Below are positions 34,866-43,574 of a DNA stretch of 64,000 nucleotides, piece by piece (positions within the stretch are counted from its first letter, which is position 1; each line of letters begins with the position of its first letter). The notes under the pieces are model-generated. The model was not told the DNA's origin, ran no database searches, and saw nothing but the letters and a program-made list of their open reading frames with translations. The stretch lies in assembly GCA_021822495.1 (NCBI GenBank), contig JAKAQO010000001.1, positions 310,001 through 374,000 of the forward strand, given 5' to 3'. Made by a program: the position numbers and the translations under genes. Source of the stretch: a bacterium. GTDB lineage: Bacteria; Elusimicrobiota; Elusimicrobia; UBA1565; UBA9628.

Positions 34866-36868
34866 AAAATTAGCTGTTTCTCCCTGGAGGAAACATTCTG
34901 GTTGGGACTCAAACCTTGGGGGTTTTGCGAAAAGTCGGGTTCCGCCCCCAAGTTCCAGAGCGCTTCCAGATAATTGGTCAAGGCGCTAAGATAGCCGCCC
35001 TTAAGATAAAGCGTGTTCTCAAAGTTATTTCTGGTTCCGTTGATGCTCATGTTGGTCGAACCCGTCGCGACAATTCCATCTCCCTTCGAATCCCCAATCA
35101 CAATTTTATTATGAAAAAGGCCGCCATTACTGGCGCCCCCAATAATGCGAACCTGGGCGCCCGCTTCCTTGAGATGCTGTAGAGCCGCCATGGAAGCGAC
35201 GTTATGAGATTGTTTCTGATCCGCGAGGATACGCACCGGCAATCCGGAGTTAACTCGATCCGTAATGGCCGACATCATAGCGGGCCAAGGATAAAAAGCG
35301 AACATCCCGATAAAAATTTCTTGCTTGGCCGCTTTGATAATTTGAATCCAAGTGTCGTCGGTTCCGCCCGCGGGAGAAAAAGTGGCGATAGGAAGAGGCG
35401 TGCCGTTAAAACTTTGATCCAAGGAGCCCGCAGTCGGAATGGGCGTATTGAGGGTCGGTTGCTCGGGATCCAAGTCTTCCGAGAAAACTCGGGCCACGCT
35501 TTTCATCCAGTCAAAATCTTTTTGATAGAGATCAATCAGTTTTTGGTCATCGATTAAAACGGCATTTTCCCAGTTGCTGGCCTGGGTATGAGCGGAATAG
35601 TTATAGGAACCAGTCTCCAATATCTGAGAGACCTTTCCGTCCGCTTGCGGAATATTCCAGACCCGATATTTTGAATGTTGAATTCCAAATTTCCCAAGGC
35701 CTTTGAGGACGTAAAGCTTGAGATTCGGCGTCCCCGCGAGATAAGCGTCAACTAATTTTTGAAGCTGCGGGCTTCGAGTTTGGTGAGCCCCGTCCTCTCC
35801 GCGCCCCATCTTTTGCGGAAAAAGATTTGAGTAATCAATAATGAGCTCATAGGATTTTCCTTGACGCGCCCCTTGAAGAATGGAATCCGCGTCTTGATCG
35901 AGGGTTTCCTCATACATGGCGATTTGGGTCTGTTGACTGGCGAGATTTCCCGCGGCAAGAACGGAAGGAATATCGTCCCCGTTTCCACTGGGGCTATTGG
36001 GAAAAAGAACGCGCCGGACCGACTGATTTCCAATGCTAACAGGGTCGTCGTTTGGGGAAGAAGCGGGGAACAGAAAATGCCTGCTTGTCGGAGGCGCCGG
36101 CTGTTCCGCGCTTTCTTCCGAGAGTTCCATTTGTTGGTCCGCGGGAGCCTGATAAAGAGACGGATTGCTCAGGAGATTCCAGGCGTATGAGCCCTCCTCC
36201 GGATTCCGGCCGCTTGCCCAAAATGGTTTTAAAGTCTCAGCCACATGGCGGGCTTGAATGGAAGAAAGATTTTGGCTTAGATTTTTGATAAAGCCCTCTT
36301 GGCTTTTATCATGGGCATAAACCTTCGCGAGAGGAAGAAGAGCCTCATCCAACTCTCTTGATTGGTCAAAAGCCCGAGCATTAGCCCCTGATTGCGCGTT
36401 GGCTTCAATTTTCTGGCCATAGCTTTTTAAAGCCGCAAAAACCTGGGGAGACGCCCGGACTTGAGCGTCTCTGAGACGCTCCACTATTTGAGCGACAAGG
36501 GCTTTTCGTTCTTGCGCGTTGCCTGAGCGAACAGCCGTTTCAATATCTTTCTTGATTTGGGAAAGAGAATCGGGGGAAAGTTGTTTAAGGATGGGAACCG
36601 CCAAGGCCGAAGCTAAAGGAGAACGAGAAATCTCCGAGAAAATTTTAAGGCCGGTCCCGGCCTGACTTTGTTTAAACTCCTCAAGGTTCCCTAAATTTTC
36701 AAAACTGGGTAATTCTTGAGAGAGGCCATTAGGGGTAAAAAGAGGCTGAGAAAAAAAAGCGGACGTTTCCGCCCCTCCCGCGTCAATATTTTGTCCTAGC
36801 GCAAAAATAGGGCTTGCCCCTAAAAAAGAGGCGGCCGCAAACCAAAATATTGTGATCTTTTTCCGCAT
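34862..36868 (-). CDS. Exported phospholipase D-like protein
   Basis: The ATG at 36868 gives a 668-residue protein with a signal peptide (MRKKITIFWFAAASFLGAS). The C-terminal half has two HKD-type motifs. The first is HSKYRVWN (about residue 398), where the usual Asp is Asn. The second, HNKIVIGD (about 586), is complete and followed by GSTNMS. The N-terminal half is a helical, Gln/Ser-rich region of unknown role. Members of this family hydrolyse phosphodiesters; the substrate may be lipid or nucleic acid. The altered first motif could lower or change activity. The gene downstream overlaps its stop. Confidence 0.85.
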   Translation of the reverse strand: MRKKITIFWFAAASFLGASPIFALGQNIDAGGAETSAFFSQPLFTPNGLSQELPSFENLGNLEEFKQSQAGTGLKIFSEISRSPLASALAVPILKQLSPDSLSQIKKDIETAVRSGNAQERKALVAQIVERLRDAQVRASPQVFAALKSYGQKIEANAQSGANARAFDQSRELDEALLPLAKVYAHDKSQEGFIKNLSQNLSSIQARHVAETLKPFWASGRNPEEGSYAWNLLSNPSLYQAPADQQMELSEESAEQPAPPTSRHFLFPASSPNDDPVSIGNQSVRRVLFPNSPSGNGDDIPSVLAAGNLASQQTQIAMYEETLDQDADSILQGARQGKSYELIIDYSNLFPQKMGRGEDGAHQTRSPQLQKLVDAYLAGTPNLKLYVLKGLGKFGIQHSKYRVWNIPQADGKVSQILETGSYNYSAHTQASNWENAVLIDDQKLIDLYQKDFDWMKSVARVFSEDLDPEQPTLNTPIPTAGSLDQSFNGTPLPIATFSPAGGTDDTWIQIIKAAKQEIFIGMFAFYPWPAMMSAITDRVNSGLPVRILADQKQSHNVASMAALQHLKEAGAQVRIIGGASNGGLFHNKIVIGDSKGDGIVATGSTNMSINGTRNNFENTLYLKGGYLSALTNYLEALWNLGAEPDFSQNPQGLSPNQNVSSREKQLIL

Positions 36869-36939
36869 AAACCTATTGTAAGAGGCTGAAGGCCAATCAA
36901 GTAGGGCCAAAAGGCCCAGAAAGGTTTCCGGCAAAGGAC

Positions 36940-38190
36940 CTAGTGTTGCGTCCCGCTTTCGTTGGAATCGGTCCCATGACTCTCTATGGATTTAAACTGC
37001 AAGAGAAGAAAAATCTCTTTGCGCCCGCAAGGGGATTTAATACACTGGGCGGCCTGAGCCTGATTTTCCAAGAAATCGGGATGGTCTAAAACCCATTGAT
37101 AGTCGTTTTTGGCGGCTCCAACCAAACCTTCGATATCTTCCCCAAAACCGCGATAAAGATGAAGTAAGGATAAAAGCCCTTCATCTTCGGAATCCAGGCG
37201 CCCCGGCTGATTAAAAAAATCAATGGCCCGGCTGAGCCAATTGACAATCTCATAACTCTCCCGAGGATTCAGGCAATCTCGCGGACTAAAACCGCAAGCG
37301 ATATTCAAGAGCTCCTTCTTATAGCCTTCGGGGTCGGTCTTAACAGCCTGAAAAAAATCTCGCCCCAAGGCGAAAGATTGGTCCCACTCCTCCAATTTTG
37401 CCCGAAGAGCGATCTCGATGAGTTCAAAGTAAAGGCTTTGCGGATATTTTTTACGCAACTTTTCAATAATTGACAGGGAAGTTTTATAATCTTTTTTATC
37501 CATCAAATACAGAGTCGCGAGAAAAATCGCGGCCTGATCCCGGCTATAAGGCCCGCGATCCTCGGCGATAATGAGATGCTCGATTCCGCGCCGTTCATTG
37601 GCGTGAAGCCCTCCCAAAAAGGCCCCGGTTTTAAGCAGAAAGCCAAAACGCGAAACCTGATAATCATAACTCCCAAGTCCCAAATAGGCGTCGTAATAAG
37701 TAGAGTCCAGGCGAACGCAATCTTTAAGATGAGACAGCGCCTTACGCCCATTAAAAAAAGCCTTGAACCAATGATGGTTGATAAAATCCCACTCGCCCAA
37801 TTCTCCTAGGGAAAGACCGAGAATAAAATGTCCCTCCGCCTGATCTTCAGGTTTGGGGCTTGACAGTAAGCGCTTGGCGCCTTCAATAGCGAGGCTTAAA
37901 TCGTTTTCAAAACGTTTTTTTAACCAAGCAGGAGGCGGAACAATTCCGGCTTGAGCGGAGGTTTCCCACCACAAGGCTCCAGCATCCGATAAATAGGCGA
38001 ACGGATCGTTGGGATTATTCTGGATGATTCGGGCGAAATCGCGATTAGCCTCGTCAAAATCCATGCCGTAGAGGCTGCTCAAAGCCGCTTTTAATTCCGC
38101 CGTGGAAGTCGAAACCAAAAAATGCTCCTCGGCATAAAGAGGAGCTTTGGGCCACAAGAGTATCAATAAGAAAAACAATCCCCTCTTCAT
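36940..38190 (-). CDS. Exported TPR-like protein
   Basis: The 416-residue protein has a signal peptide (GLFFLLILLWPKAPLYA) and is then almost wholly helical, with TPR-like pairs (FDEANRDFARIIQNNPNDPFAYLS; HLKDCVRLDSTYYDAYLGLGSYD; IIEKLRKKYPQSLYFELIEIAL). It is probably periplasmic. It starts within the stop of the LOG-family gene (4 bp overlap) and is the last but two of the operon headed by the TRAP transporter, so a role in binding TRAP-related or envelope partners is possible but unproven. Confidence 0.75.
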   Translation of the reverse strand: MKRGLFFLLILLWPKAPLYAEEHFLVSTSTAELKAALSSLYGMDFDEANRDFARIIQNNPNDPFAYLSDAGALWWETSAQAGIVPPPAWLKKRFENDLSLAIEGAKRLLSSPKPEDQAEGHFILGLSLGELGEWDFINHHWFKAFFNGRKALSHLKDCVRLDSTYYDAYLGLGSYDYQVSRFGFLLKTGAFLGGLHANERRGIEHLIIAEDRGPYSRDQAAIFLATLYLMDKKDYKTSLSIIEKLRKKYPQSLYFELIEIALRAKLEEWDQSFALGRDFFQAVKTDPEGYKKELLNIACGFSPRDCLNPRESYEIVNWLSRAIDFFNQPGRLDSEDEGLLSLLHLYRGFGEDIEGLVGAAKNDYQWVLDHPDFLENQAQAAQCIKSPCGRKEIFLLLQFKSIESHGTDSNESGTQH

Positions 38191-39095
38191 CGGCGTTTTC
38201 TTTTCTTATCCTCCATCGCCCACGCACCCCGGCCGCTTTTATTCCAAAAACTTTGAATATAGGCCCAACCTTCTTCCGCCGTCTCGGCGATATAAAAGAG
38301 ACGCCTCTCGGGCCAAGAAATGAGCCCTTGCTCGGCCAGGAAATCCCAATCAATGACGCGCTCCCAAAACTCGCGCCCGAACAAAACGATCGGCAGAAGG
38401 GATTTTTTGCCCGTTTGGACCAAGGTCAGAGCCTCAAACAGTTCGTCGAAAGTCCCGTATCCTCCGGGAAAAGCGACCATCGCCTTGGCCCGCATCATGA
38501 AGTGCATTTTTCTCAAAGAGAAATAATGAAACTGAAAGCTGAGTTCCGGCGTCAAATACGGATTAGGGTCTTGCTCATGCGGAAGGGTGATATTAAGCCC
38601 GATACTTTTTGATCCGGTTTCCCAGGCGCCGCGATTAGCCGCTTCCATGATGCCGGGTCCGCCGCCGGTGACAATGACAAACTCAAGCCCCTTGTCTTTC
38701 TGCTGGGCCTTTGAGATTAAAGCCGCGAATTTTTGCGTCTCCACGTAATAGCGGGATTGAGAAAGCCTCATCTTTGCGAAATTAAATTTTTTGACAAGTT
38801 CCGGGTTCCGCGGAGAGGCTTTGAGCTCCTTTTGGACTTCTTTTAAGTTTTCCCGCGCGGCCTCCGGAGACAGAATGCGCGCCGAGCCGAACACCACAAT
38901 CGTCGAGCGAATGCGGTGTTCCCGTAAAATCATCTCGGGCTTTAAAAGTTCCAGTTGCAAACGCACGGGGCGAAGTTCCCGTTTGTTTAAAAAGCGCATA
39001 TCCTCATAGGCCAAGGAATAGGCCTTGGAACTTTTAATCTGATGAATCATCCGGGCTTTTTCCTCGCGGCCCGCTTCATGACCTAAATTTTCCAT
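38187..39095 (-). CDS. LOG-family protein (cytokinin riboside phosphoribohydrolase-like)
   Basis: The 302-residue protein has the Rossmann-like LOG motifs GGGPGIMEAANRGAWE and FPGGYGTFDELFEALT (PGG-X-GT-X2-E). The family, formerly annotated as lysine decarboxylase, cleaves the N-glycosidic bond of nucleoside monophosphates. The N-terminal 80 residues extend beyond the core, as in the long LOG subgroup. It is co-directional with and 18 bp downstream of the TRAP large permease gene. Confidence 0.9.
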   Translation of the reverse strand: MENLGHEAGREEKARMIHQIKSSKAYSLAYEDMRFLNKRELRPVRLQLELLKPEMILREHRIRSTIVVFGSARILSPEAARENLKEVQKELKASPRNPELVKKFNFAKMRLSQSRYYVETQKFAALISKAQQKDKGLEFVIVTGGGPGIMEAANRGAWETGSKSIGLNITLPHEQDPNPYLTPELSFQFHYFSLRKMHFMMRAKAMVAFPGGYGTFDELFEALTLVQTGKKSLLPIVLFGREFWERVIDWDFLAEQGLISWPERRLFYIAETAEEGWAYIQSFWNKSGRGAWAMEDKKRKRR

Positions 39096-39113
39096 AAATT
39101 CCCCTCTTATCGT

Positions 39114-40382
39114 TTATTGTATTTTTAAAATTCTCGGAAGCCAAAGACTGAGCCCCGGAATATAGGTGACCAGGACTAAAAAAAAGACGAGCATCAACCA
39201 AAAGGGAAACGCCGCGCGGTAAAGCTCGGGCAAGGGCTTTTCAAAGCGTCGGCTTGAGAGAAAAAGGTTGAGCCCCATCGGAGGGGTCATGTATCCAATT
39301 TCGAGATTAAGCAAAAACAGGCTTCCCAGATGAACAGGGTCAATTCCATATTTCAGAGCGATGGGAACGATAATCGGAACGACGATGATAATCGCCGAAA
39401 AAATTTCGACCATATTGACGACCAAGAGAAAAACGTTGAGCAAAATTAAAAACTCATGAGGCCCGGAGATATGGGTTTGAAGCCAGCCAAAAAGACGATT
39501 GGGAATCTCCGCCTCAATCAAATAATTCGTCAGCCCCAAGGCCGTTCCCAAAACGATGAGAATCGCGCCTACCAGGGTCATGCTTTTTCTCATCACCTCC
39601 GGAATAGAAGAAACCCTGACGTCCCGGTAAATTAAAACCTCAACCGCCAGGACATAGAAGGCCATCACCGCCGCGGCCTCGGAAGCGGTAAAAACCCCTC
39701 CATAGATTCCGCCGATAATCAAGAAGGGAAGAGGAATTTCCCAAGCGGCCGCGCGAATGGCTTTTTTAAAAGAGGCCCATCGGAAAGGAATCGCGACAGC
39801 GCCTCCTTTCAGCGAAACCCTGGCCGCGTAAATAGACAATAGGATGAGAAGAAGAAGGCCGGGAATCAAGGTCGCGGCAAAGAGTTTATTAATTGAGATT
39901 TGGGCGACTAAGGCGTATAAGATAATGGGAAGGCTCGGCGGAAACAAAAGTCCCAAACTCCCCGTCGTCGTAATGAGCCCCAGGGAAAATTTTTCCGAGT
40001 ATCCCTGGCGAGTCAAAACGGCGTAGATAATTCCGCCCAAAGCGATAATCGTCACTCCCGAGGCCCCGGTAAACGCGGTAAAAAGAGCGCACGCCCCCAG
40101 GGAAGCGACCGCAATACCGCCCGGAAGCCAGGATAAAGACGCTTCCGCCACGTCCAAAAGCCTTTGGGGCGCGTTTGATTCGGCGAGCAAGTATCCGGCG
40201 AAGGTAAAAAGAGGAACCGCGATCAAAGACGGCATATCCGCCAGGCGCGCCAGTTCAATAATCAGGGCCGAAGACTCAATCTGCGCTTGATGAAAAAGGA
40301 AAAGAGACAGCCCGCCTAAAAGGGCGAAAATAGGCGCTCCCAAAGCCGCCAAGATTATAAGCCCGATAAAAAATAAGCTCAT
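39114..40382 (-). CDS. dctM: TRAP transporter large permease
   Basis: The 422-residue membrane subunit of the TRAP transporter carries the ion-coupled substrate through 11-12 helices. ATG 40382 (MSLFFIGLIILAALG) is used because it overlaps the stop of the small permease gene (ATGA). Characteristic blocks are FTAFTGASGVTIIALG and LITTTGSLGLLFPPSLPIILYALV, and EIGYMTPPMGLNLF near the end. Substrate specificity is set by the binding protein and not visible here. Confidence 0.94.
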   Translation of the reverse strand: MSLFFIGLIILAALGAPIFALLGGLSLFLFHQAQIESSALIIELARLADMPSLIAVPLFTFAGYLLAESNAPQRLLDVAEASLSWLPGGIAVASLGACALFTAFTGASGVTIIALGGIIYAVLTRQGYSEKFSLGLITTTGSLGLLFPPSLPIILYALVAQISINKLFAATLIPGLLLLILLSIYAARVSLKGGAVAIPFRWASFKKAIRAAAWEIPLPFLIIGGIYGGVFTASEAAAVMAFYVLAVEVLIYRDVRVSSIPEVMRKSMTLVGAILIVLGTALGLTNYLIEAEIPNRLFGWLQTHISGPHEFLILLNVFLLVVNMVEIFSAIIIVVPIIVPIALKYGIDPVHLGSLFLLNLEIGYMTPPMGLNLFLSSRRFEKPLPELYRAAFPFWLMLVFFLVLVTYIPGLSLWLPRILKIQ

Positions 40383-40873
40383 TTCATTTCTTCTTGAAGC
40401 GGAACAAAAACCCGAAGCGTAAAATGAAGACCTACGAGCAAAAAACCGAACCAAATAATATCGGCAGAAGCCCAGGACGGAAATGAAAAGCCTCCAATCC
40501 TAAAAAGGGTATGCCCGTACATTTTTTCCTCCCTCGCGTATTGACGGGCGGCCAAAGCCAAAAAAAAGGAGGCGAGCGCGCCGGAGAGATTGGAAATAAC
40601 CCCCAGCATTCGCCCCAAAGCCGGGTTTTTTGGACGCGGCATTTCCCAGGCGAAATGTTTTCCCTGGGAAGCGGCGAAGGCCGCGCCTAAAAACCCCAGC
40701 CAAACGACCATATGCCTAAGCAAGGGATCCGCCCATAAAATCCCGGAGTGGAAAAAATCGCGCAAGAGGACCTGAAAGAACGCCAGAAAAATCATCGCCG
40801 ACAGGAAGACCACGAGCAAAATGGTCTCAAGGAGATAAAGCGCCCGTTCAACCGGTGTGAGTAGAGCGCCCAT
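40379..40873 (-). CDS. dctQ: TRAP transporter small permease
   Basis: The 164-residue membrane protein has four helices, the usual DctQ pattern: LLETILLVVFLSAMIFLAFFQVLLRDFF, then LLRHMVVWLGFLGAAFA followed by the GKHFAWEM segment. ATG 40873 (MGALLTPVERAL) is preferred; the next in-frame ATG upstream (40912) would overlap the binding-protein gene by 65 bp. It pairs with DctM in the membrane. Confidence 0.92.
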   Translation of the reverse strand: MGALLTPVERALYLLETILLVVFLSAMIFLAFFQVLLRDFFHSGILWADPLLRHMVVWLGFLGAAFAASQGKHFAWEMPRPKNPALGRMLGVISNLSGALASFFLALAARQYAREEKMYGHTLFRIGGFSFPSWASADIIWFGFLLVGLHFTLRVFVPLQEEMK

Positions 40874-41882
40874 GATGTTGTCGGAATGTTTTGAGAGAGT
40901 TTTGAACCTCATCCAGAAATTTTTGCGAATAAAGTTTTCCGACCAGGGCTTCCCGCGCCTTTTGCCCCAAGACCTTATAGAGTTTCATCGTTTGAGGATC
41001 GGGATTGGGGCTCAGGGTCAAACCTTGCTTTTGAAGAGCGCGTAAAGCTTCGTCATTGTCTTTCCGCGCGAGGGCGTTAAGGCGCGTCAAATACTTCAAG
41101 CTGACTTTTTTAAGAATTTTTTGCTGGGACGGGTTTAACTGGTCGAAGATTTTTTTAGAAACTAAAACAGCTCCCGAGGCGTAAGCCAAGGACACGGGAT
41201 CGATGTATTGAGTTTTGGTAAACCACTGAAGCGCGGTCACGGCCAAGGGCGGCCCATAAACCGTGTCAATCATCCCTGTTTGAAGAGAGGTCATGACATC
41301 GAGTTCGGACAAGGGAATGGGGTTAATTCCTAAAACCTTAAAAGCCGCTTCGGCGATGGGATCTCCCTCCCAAATCCAAATCTTGTCTTTTCTAAGCGCG
41401 TCTAAATTAGAAAAAGGGCGCTGGCTAAAAAAATGAACAAAGCCTAAATCGCTCCAGCCTAAAAACACAAAACCGCCTTTCAAAAAAGCCTTTTCAAATC
41501 TTGCGTGAAACTTCTTTCGGATAAAATCAACTTCCAAAACGTTTTTAAAAAGCCAAGGAGAGTCTAGAATACGAACCTTGGGCGCGATTTCCCCAAGCCC
41601 AAGCCCGGTAAAACCGCCGGCCTGCATTTCTCCGATTCGAATTTTTCTCAAAACGTCTTTTTCATCTCCCGCGACGCCGCCGGCGTAAATCTTAAAAGAA
41701 ACCTGCCCCTGGGTTTCCTTCTTAAGCTCTTGGTTTAAGTCCTTCATCGTGTTCATCCAGGCCGAACCCTCTGGAGCCAGGGTCGCAAATTTGATCACGA
41801 CGGGACCAGCCCAAAGCCCACTCGGCCCAGAAACGAGAAGAACCAAAGAAAAGACGGTATTTTTAAGTTTAGAAGAGATCAT
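40848..41882 (-). CDS. dctP: TRAP transporter substrate-binding protein
   Basis: The 344-residue periplasmic binding protein has a signal peptide (FSLVLLVSGPSGLWAG). The DctP family features LAPEGSAWMNTMKDLNQEL, YAGGVAGDEKDVLRKIRIGEMQAG and YGPPLAVTALQWF are visible, and the conserved Arg of the carboxylate site lies in the RKIRIG block. The ATG at 41882 follows GGAG. Together with TatT it forms a TPR-protein-associated TRAP transporter. The ligand is unknown. Confidence 0.93.
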   Translation of the reverse strand: MISSKLKNTVFSLVLLVSGPSGLWAGPVVIKFATLAPEGSAWMNTMKDLNQELKKETQGQVSFKIYAGGVAGDEKDVLRKIRIGEMQAGGFTGLGLGEIAPKVRILDSPWLFKNVLEVDFIRKKFHARFEKAFLKGGFVFLGWSDLGFVHFFSQRPFSNLDALRKDKIWIWEGDPIAEAAFKVLGINPIPLSELDVMTSLQTGMIDTVYGPPLAVTALQWFTKTQYIDPVSLAYASGAVLVSKKIFDQLNPSQQKILKKVSLKYLTRLNALARKDNDEALRALQKQGLTLSPNPDPQTMKLYKVLGQKAREALVGKLYSQKFLDEVQNSLKTFRQHHGRSTHTG

Positions 41883-42720
41883 TTTCTTTCTCCAAAAGAT
41901 GTTTCGCCTTTTCCTTGGCGACCGCATCCATAAGGCGGGAGTTCTGGAGTTCTCCGGTGGGAAGTTCCTCGACTTTTTTAAGCAGGGACTCAAAAAGAGA
42001 CTTATCCTGAACCGCGACCGCGTAATACTCGGCCTCTAAAACATATCCCATCAAATATTTTCCGTGATTCATCGTTTGGGCTTTTTCAAAATAAGCTCTC
42101 GCTTTTTTGGGGTTTCCGCCCAACATCAAAGAACGGGAATAATAAGTTCCAAAGAAAAGCTCGGGGCCAGCGAAGTGATAAGCGGGGTTTAGTTCCTTGA
42201 CTCGCCGCATCATCGCGACGACCTTGGGGAGAGCCGCTAAATTTTTGGGAGAATCTTTTTTAAGATTGATCTCCCCCGCCCAGTTAAAAGCGGCCCAGAA
42301 AAGAGGCGGCACGTCCTTTAGCGAAGCCGTCTTTAGTTCTTTTGAAAGGGTCCCGAGGTTTTCCGTCTTGATGTTTTTAAATTTCTTCTGAAGAGAGAGC
42401 GCCCTCAAGGCGTAGTTCCTCCCTCGCCGGTAAAAGGCGGCGGCTCTTTCGGGGTTTGAATCCTCGATAAAGAGAAAACTATATCCCGCAAAACCCTGAG
42501 CGGCCAAGACTAGCAGAGAAGAGTTTTTCGGACTATTATAAAGAAGCTCTTCGAGAAGTTTCAGTTGCGCGGGAAACGCGTCTTTCGCGAAAGCCGGATC
42601 GGCTTCGTCATAGAGGGCACCAATCCCGCCCTGAATGACCTCCGAAGTCGAACGCACGGCGATCGGGCGCAAGCTACAGGCCGAGGCCAAAAGGGCGAGA
42701 AACAAAAAAGATTTTTTCAA
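41869..42720 (-). CDS. TatT-type TPR lipoprotein of a TRAP transporter
   Basis: The 283-residue lipoprotein (lipobox LLASAC) is helical throughout and matches the TatT family, known from Treponema pallidum Tp0956, a trimeric TPR protein that associates with the TRAP binding protein. Motifs seen are EVIQGGIGALYDEADPAFA, YSFLFIEDSNPERAAAFYRRG and ELFFGTYYSRSLMLGGNPKKA. It is 14 bp overlapped by dctP, so all three proteins are made together. It may help pass hydrophobic ligands to DctP. Confidence 0.9.
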   Translation of the reverse strand: MKKSFLFLALLASACSLRPIAVRSTSEVIQGGIGALYDEADPAFAKDAFPAQLKLLEELLYNSPKNSSLLVLAAQGFAGYSFLFIEDSNPERAAAFYRRGRNYALRALSLQKKFKNIKTENLGTLSKELKTASLKDVPPLFWAAFNWAGEINLKKDSPKNLAALPKVVAMMRRVKELNPAYHFAGPELFFGTYYSRSLMLGGNPKKARAYFEKAQTMNHGKYLMGYVLEAEYYAVAVQDKSLFESLLKKVEELPTGELQNSRLMDAVAKEKAKHLLEKENDLF

Positions 42721-43412
42721 TTTAAGAGAGGTTCAAGGGACCGCCGGAGTTTCAAGAACTTAATAGCCGAATTCCAGGGACCGCGCTTTCCGTAAAACTC
42801 AAGGACATCTCCATTGAGTTTGACTCCGTACATATTCTGATCAACGGCAAAAAACCACTGGATGGATTTCCTCAAGGCTGAAACAGGCTCGTGCATGACG
42901 TAGAAATTCCCATCTTCAAATTGAAGCAAACACACGGAAGCCGCCGGATGCGGGCCGGGCTGATAGACGGGCGCGAAAACGATGGAATCAATCGTGATTT
43001 TATCCACAGAATCGTAAAGCGGCCTTAAGAGATCGTCAGAGACAATTTTAGCCTCAACCCCCTCGGGCTTGTCTAAATCCTTGACCCAGACGGCGTCTCC
43101 TTTCAGAGAAACCTGATAATTGTGCGCGGGAAAAACCGCGGTCACTCCTTTGGCCAAATCCGCGCGGGAATAAATATGGATCACTCCGTCCTGGCGAAAT
43201 TCCGTCCACAAGGAGCTGTCCGAACCAATTTGAACCGCGACCTTGATAAGGTCATCCCCCACCGGACGGGAGATAAAGGCTTCCTTCTTAGGAGATGTAA
43301 ACGCGTTCAAATTCAACTCCAAAAGAAGTTTCGGAGTCGGGCTTGAGGCGGCCCGTAAGACGGAAGGCGCTAAAAAAAGCGCTAAGGCTGAAACGGAGAT
43401 TATTTTTTTCAT
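42717..43412 (-). CDS. Exported protein at the head of the TRAP operon
   Basis: The 231-residue protein has a signal peptide (SALALFLAPSVLRAA) and is beta-rich in the remainder, with the segments AVFPAHNYQVSLKGDAVWVKD and CLLQFEDGNFYVMHEPV. I do not recognise a family. It overlaps tatT by 4 bp and is the first gene of the operon. A periplasmic role beside TatT and DctP is a reasonable inference. Confidence 0.65.
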   Translation of the reverse strand: MKKIISVSALALFLAPSVLRAASSPTPKLLLELNLNAFTSPKKEAFISRPVGDDLIKVAVQIGSDSSLWTEFRQDGVIHIYSRADLAKGVTAVFPAHNYQVSLKGDAVWVKDLDKPEGVEAKIVSDDLLRPLYDSVDKITIDSIVFAPVYQPGPHPAASVCLLQFEDGNFYVMHEPVSALRKSIQWFFAVDQNMYGVKLNGDVLEFYGKRGPWNSAIKFLKLRRSLEPLLN

Positions 43413-43447
43413 ACTCTCATTGTATAAAAGTTCAAAAATTATTTACT

Positions 43448-43515
43448 ATGCCTTTTCCTTATAATTCTTATAGACGGCATTGTCCCGACCTTATGGTTAT
43501 TGAGGAACGGGACTA
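43448..43515 (+). repeat. Dispersed two-hairpin element, copy B
   Basis: Nearly identical to copy A from GGCATTGTCCC to GGGACTA. ATGCC (43448-43452) pairs with GGCAT (43476-43480), and GTCCC (43482-43486) with GGGAC (43509-43513). It lies between the divergent TRAP operon and the EXORDIUM-like gene. An extended -10-like TGTTAGAAT follows at 43534-43542. Confidence 0.6.
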
Positions 43516-43574
43516 GACTTTTCTCCGCGCTCTTGTTAGAATCAAGACAAGTCGCGACAACTGGAGGCAGTACC

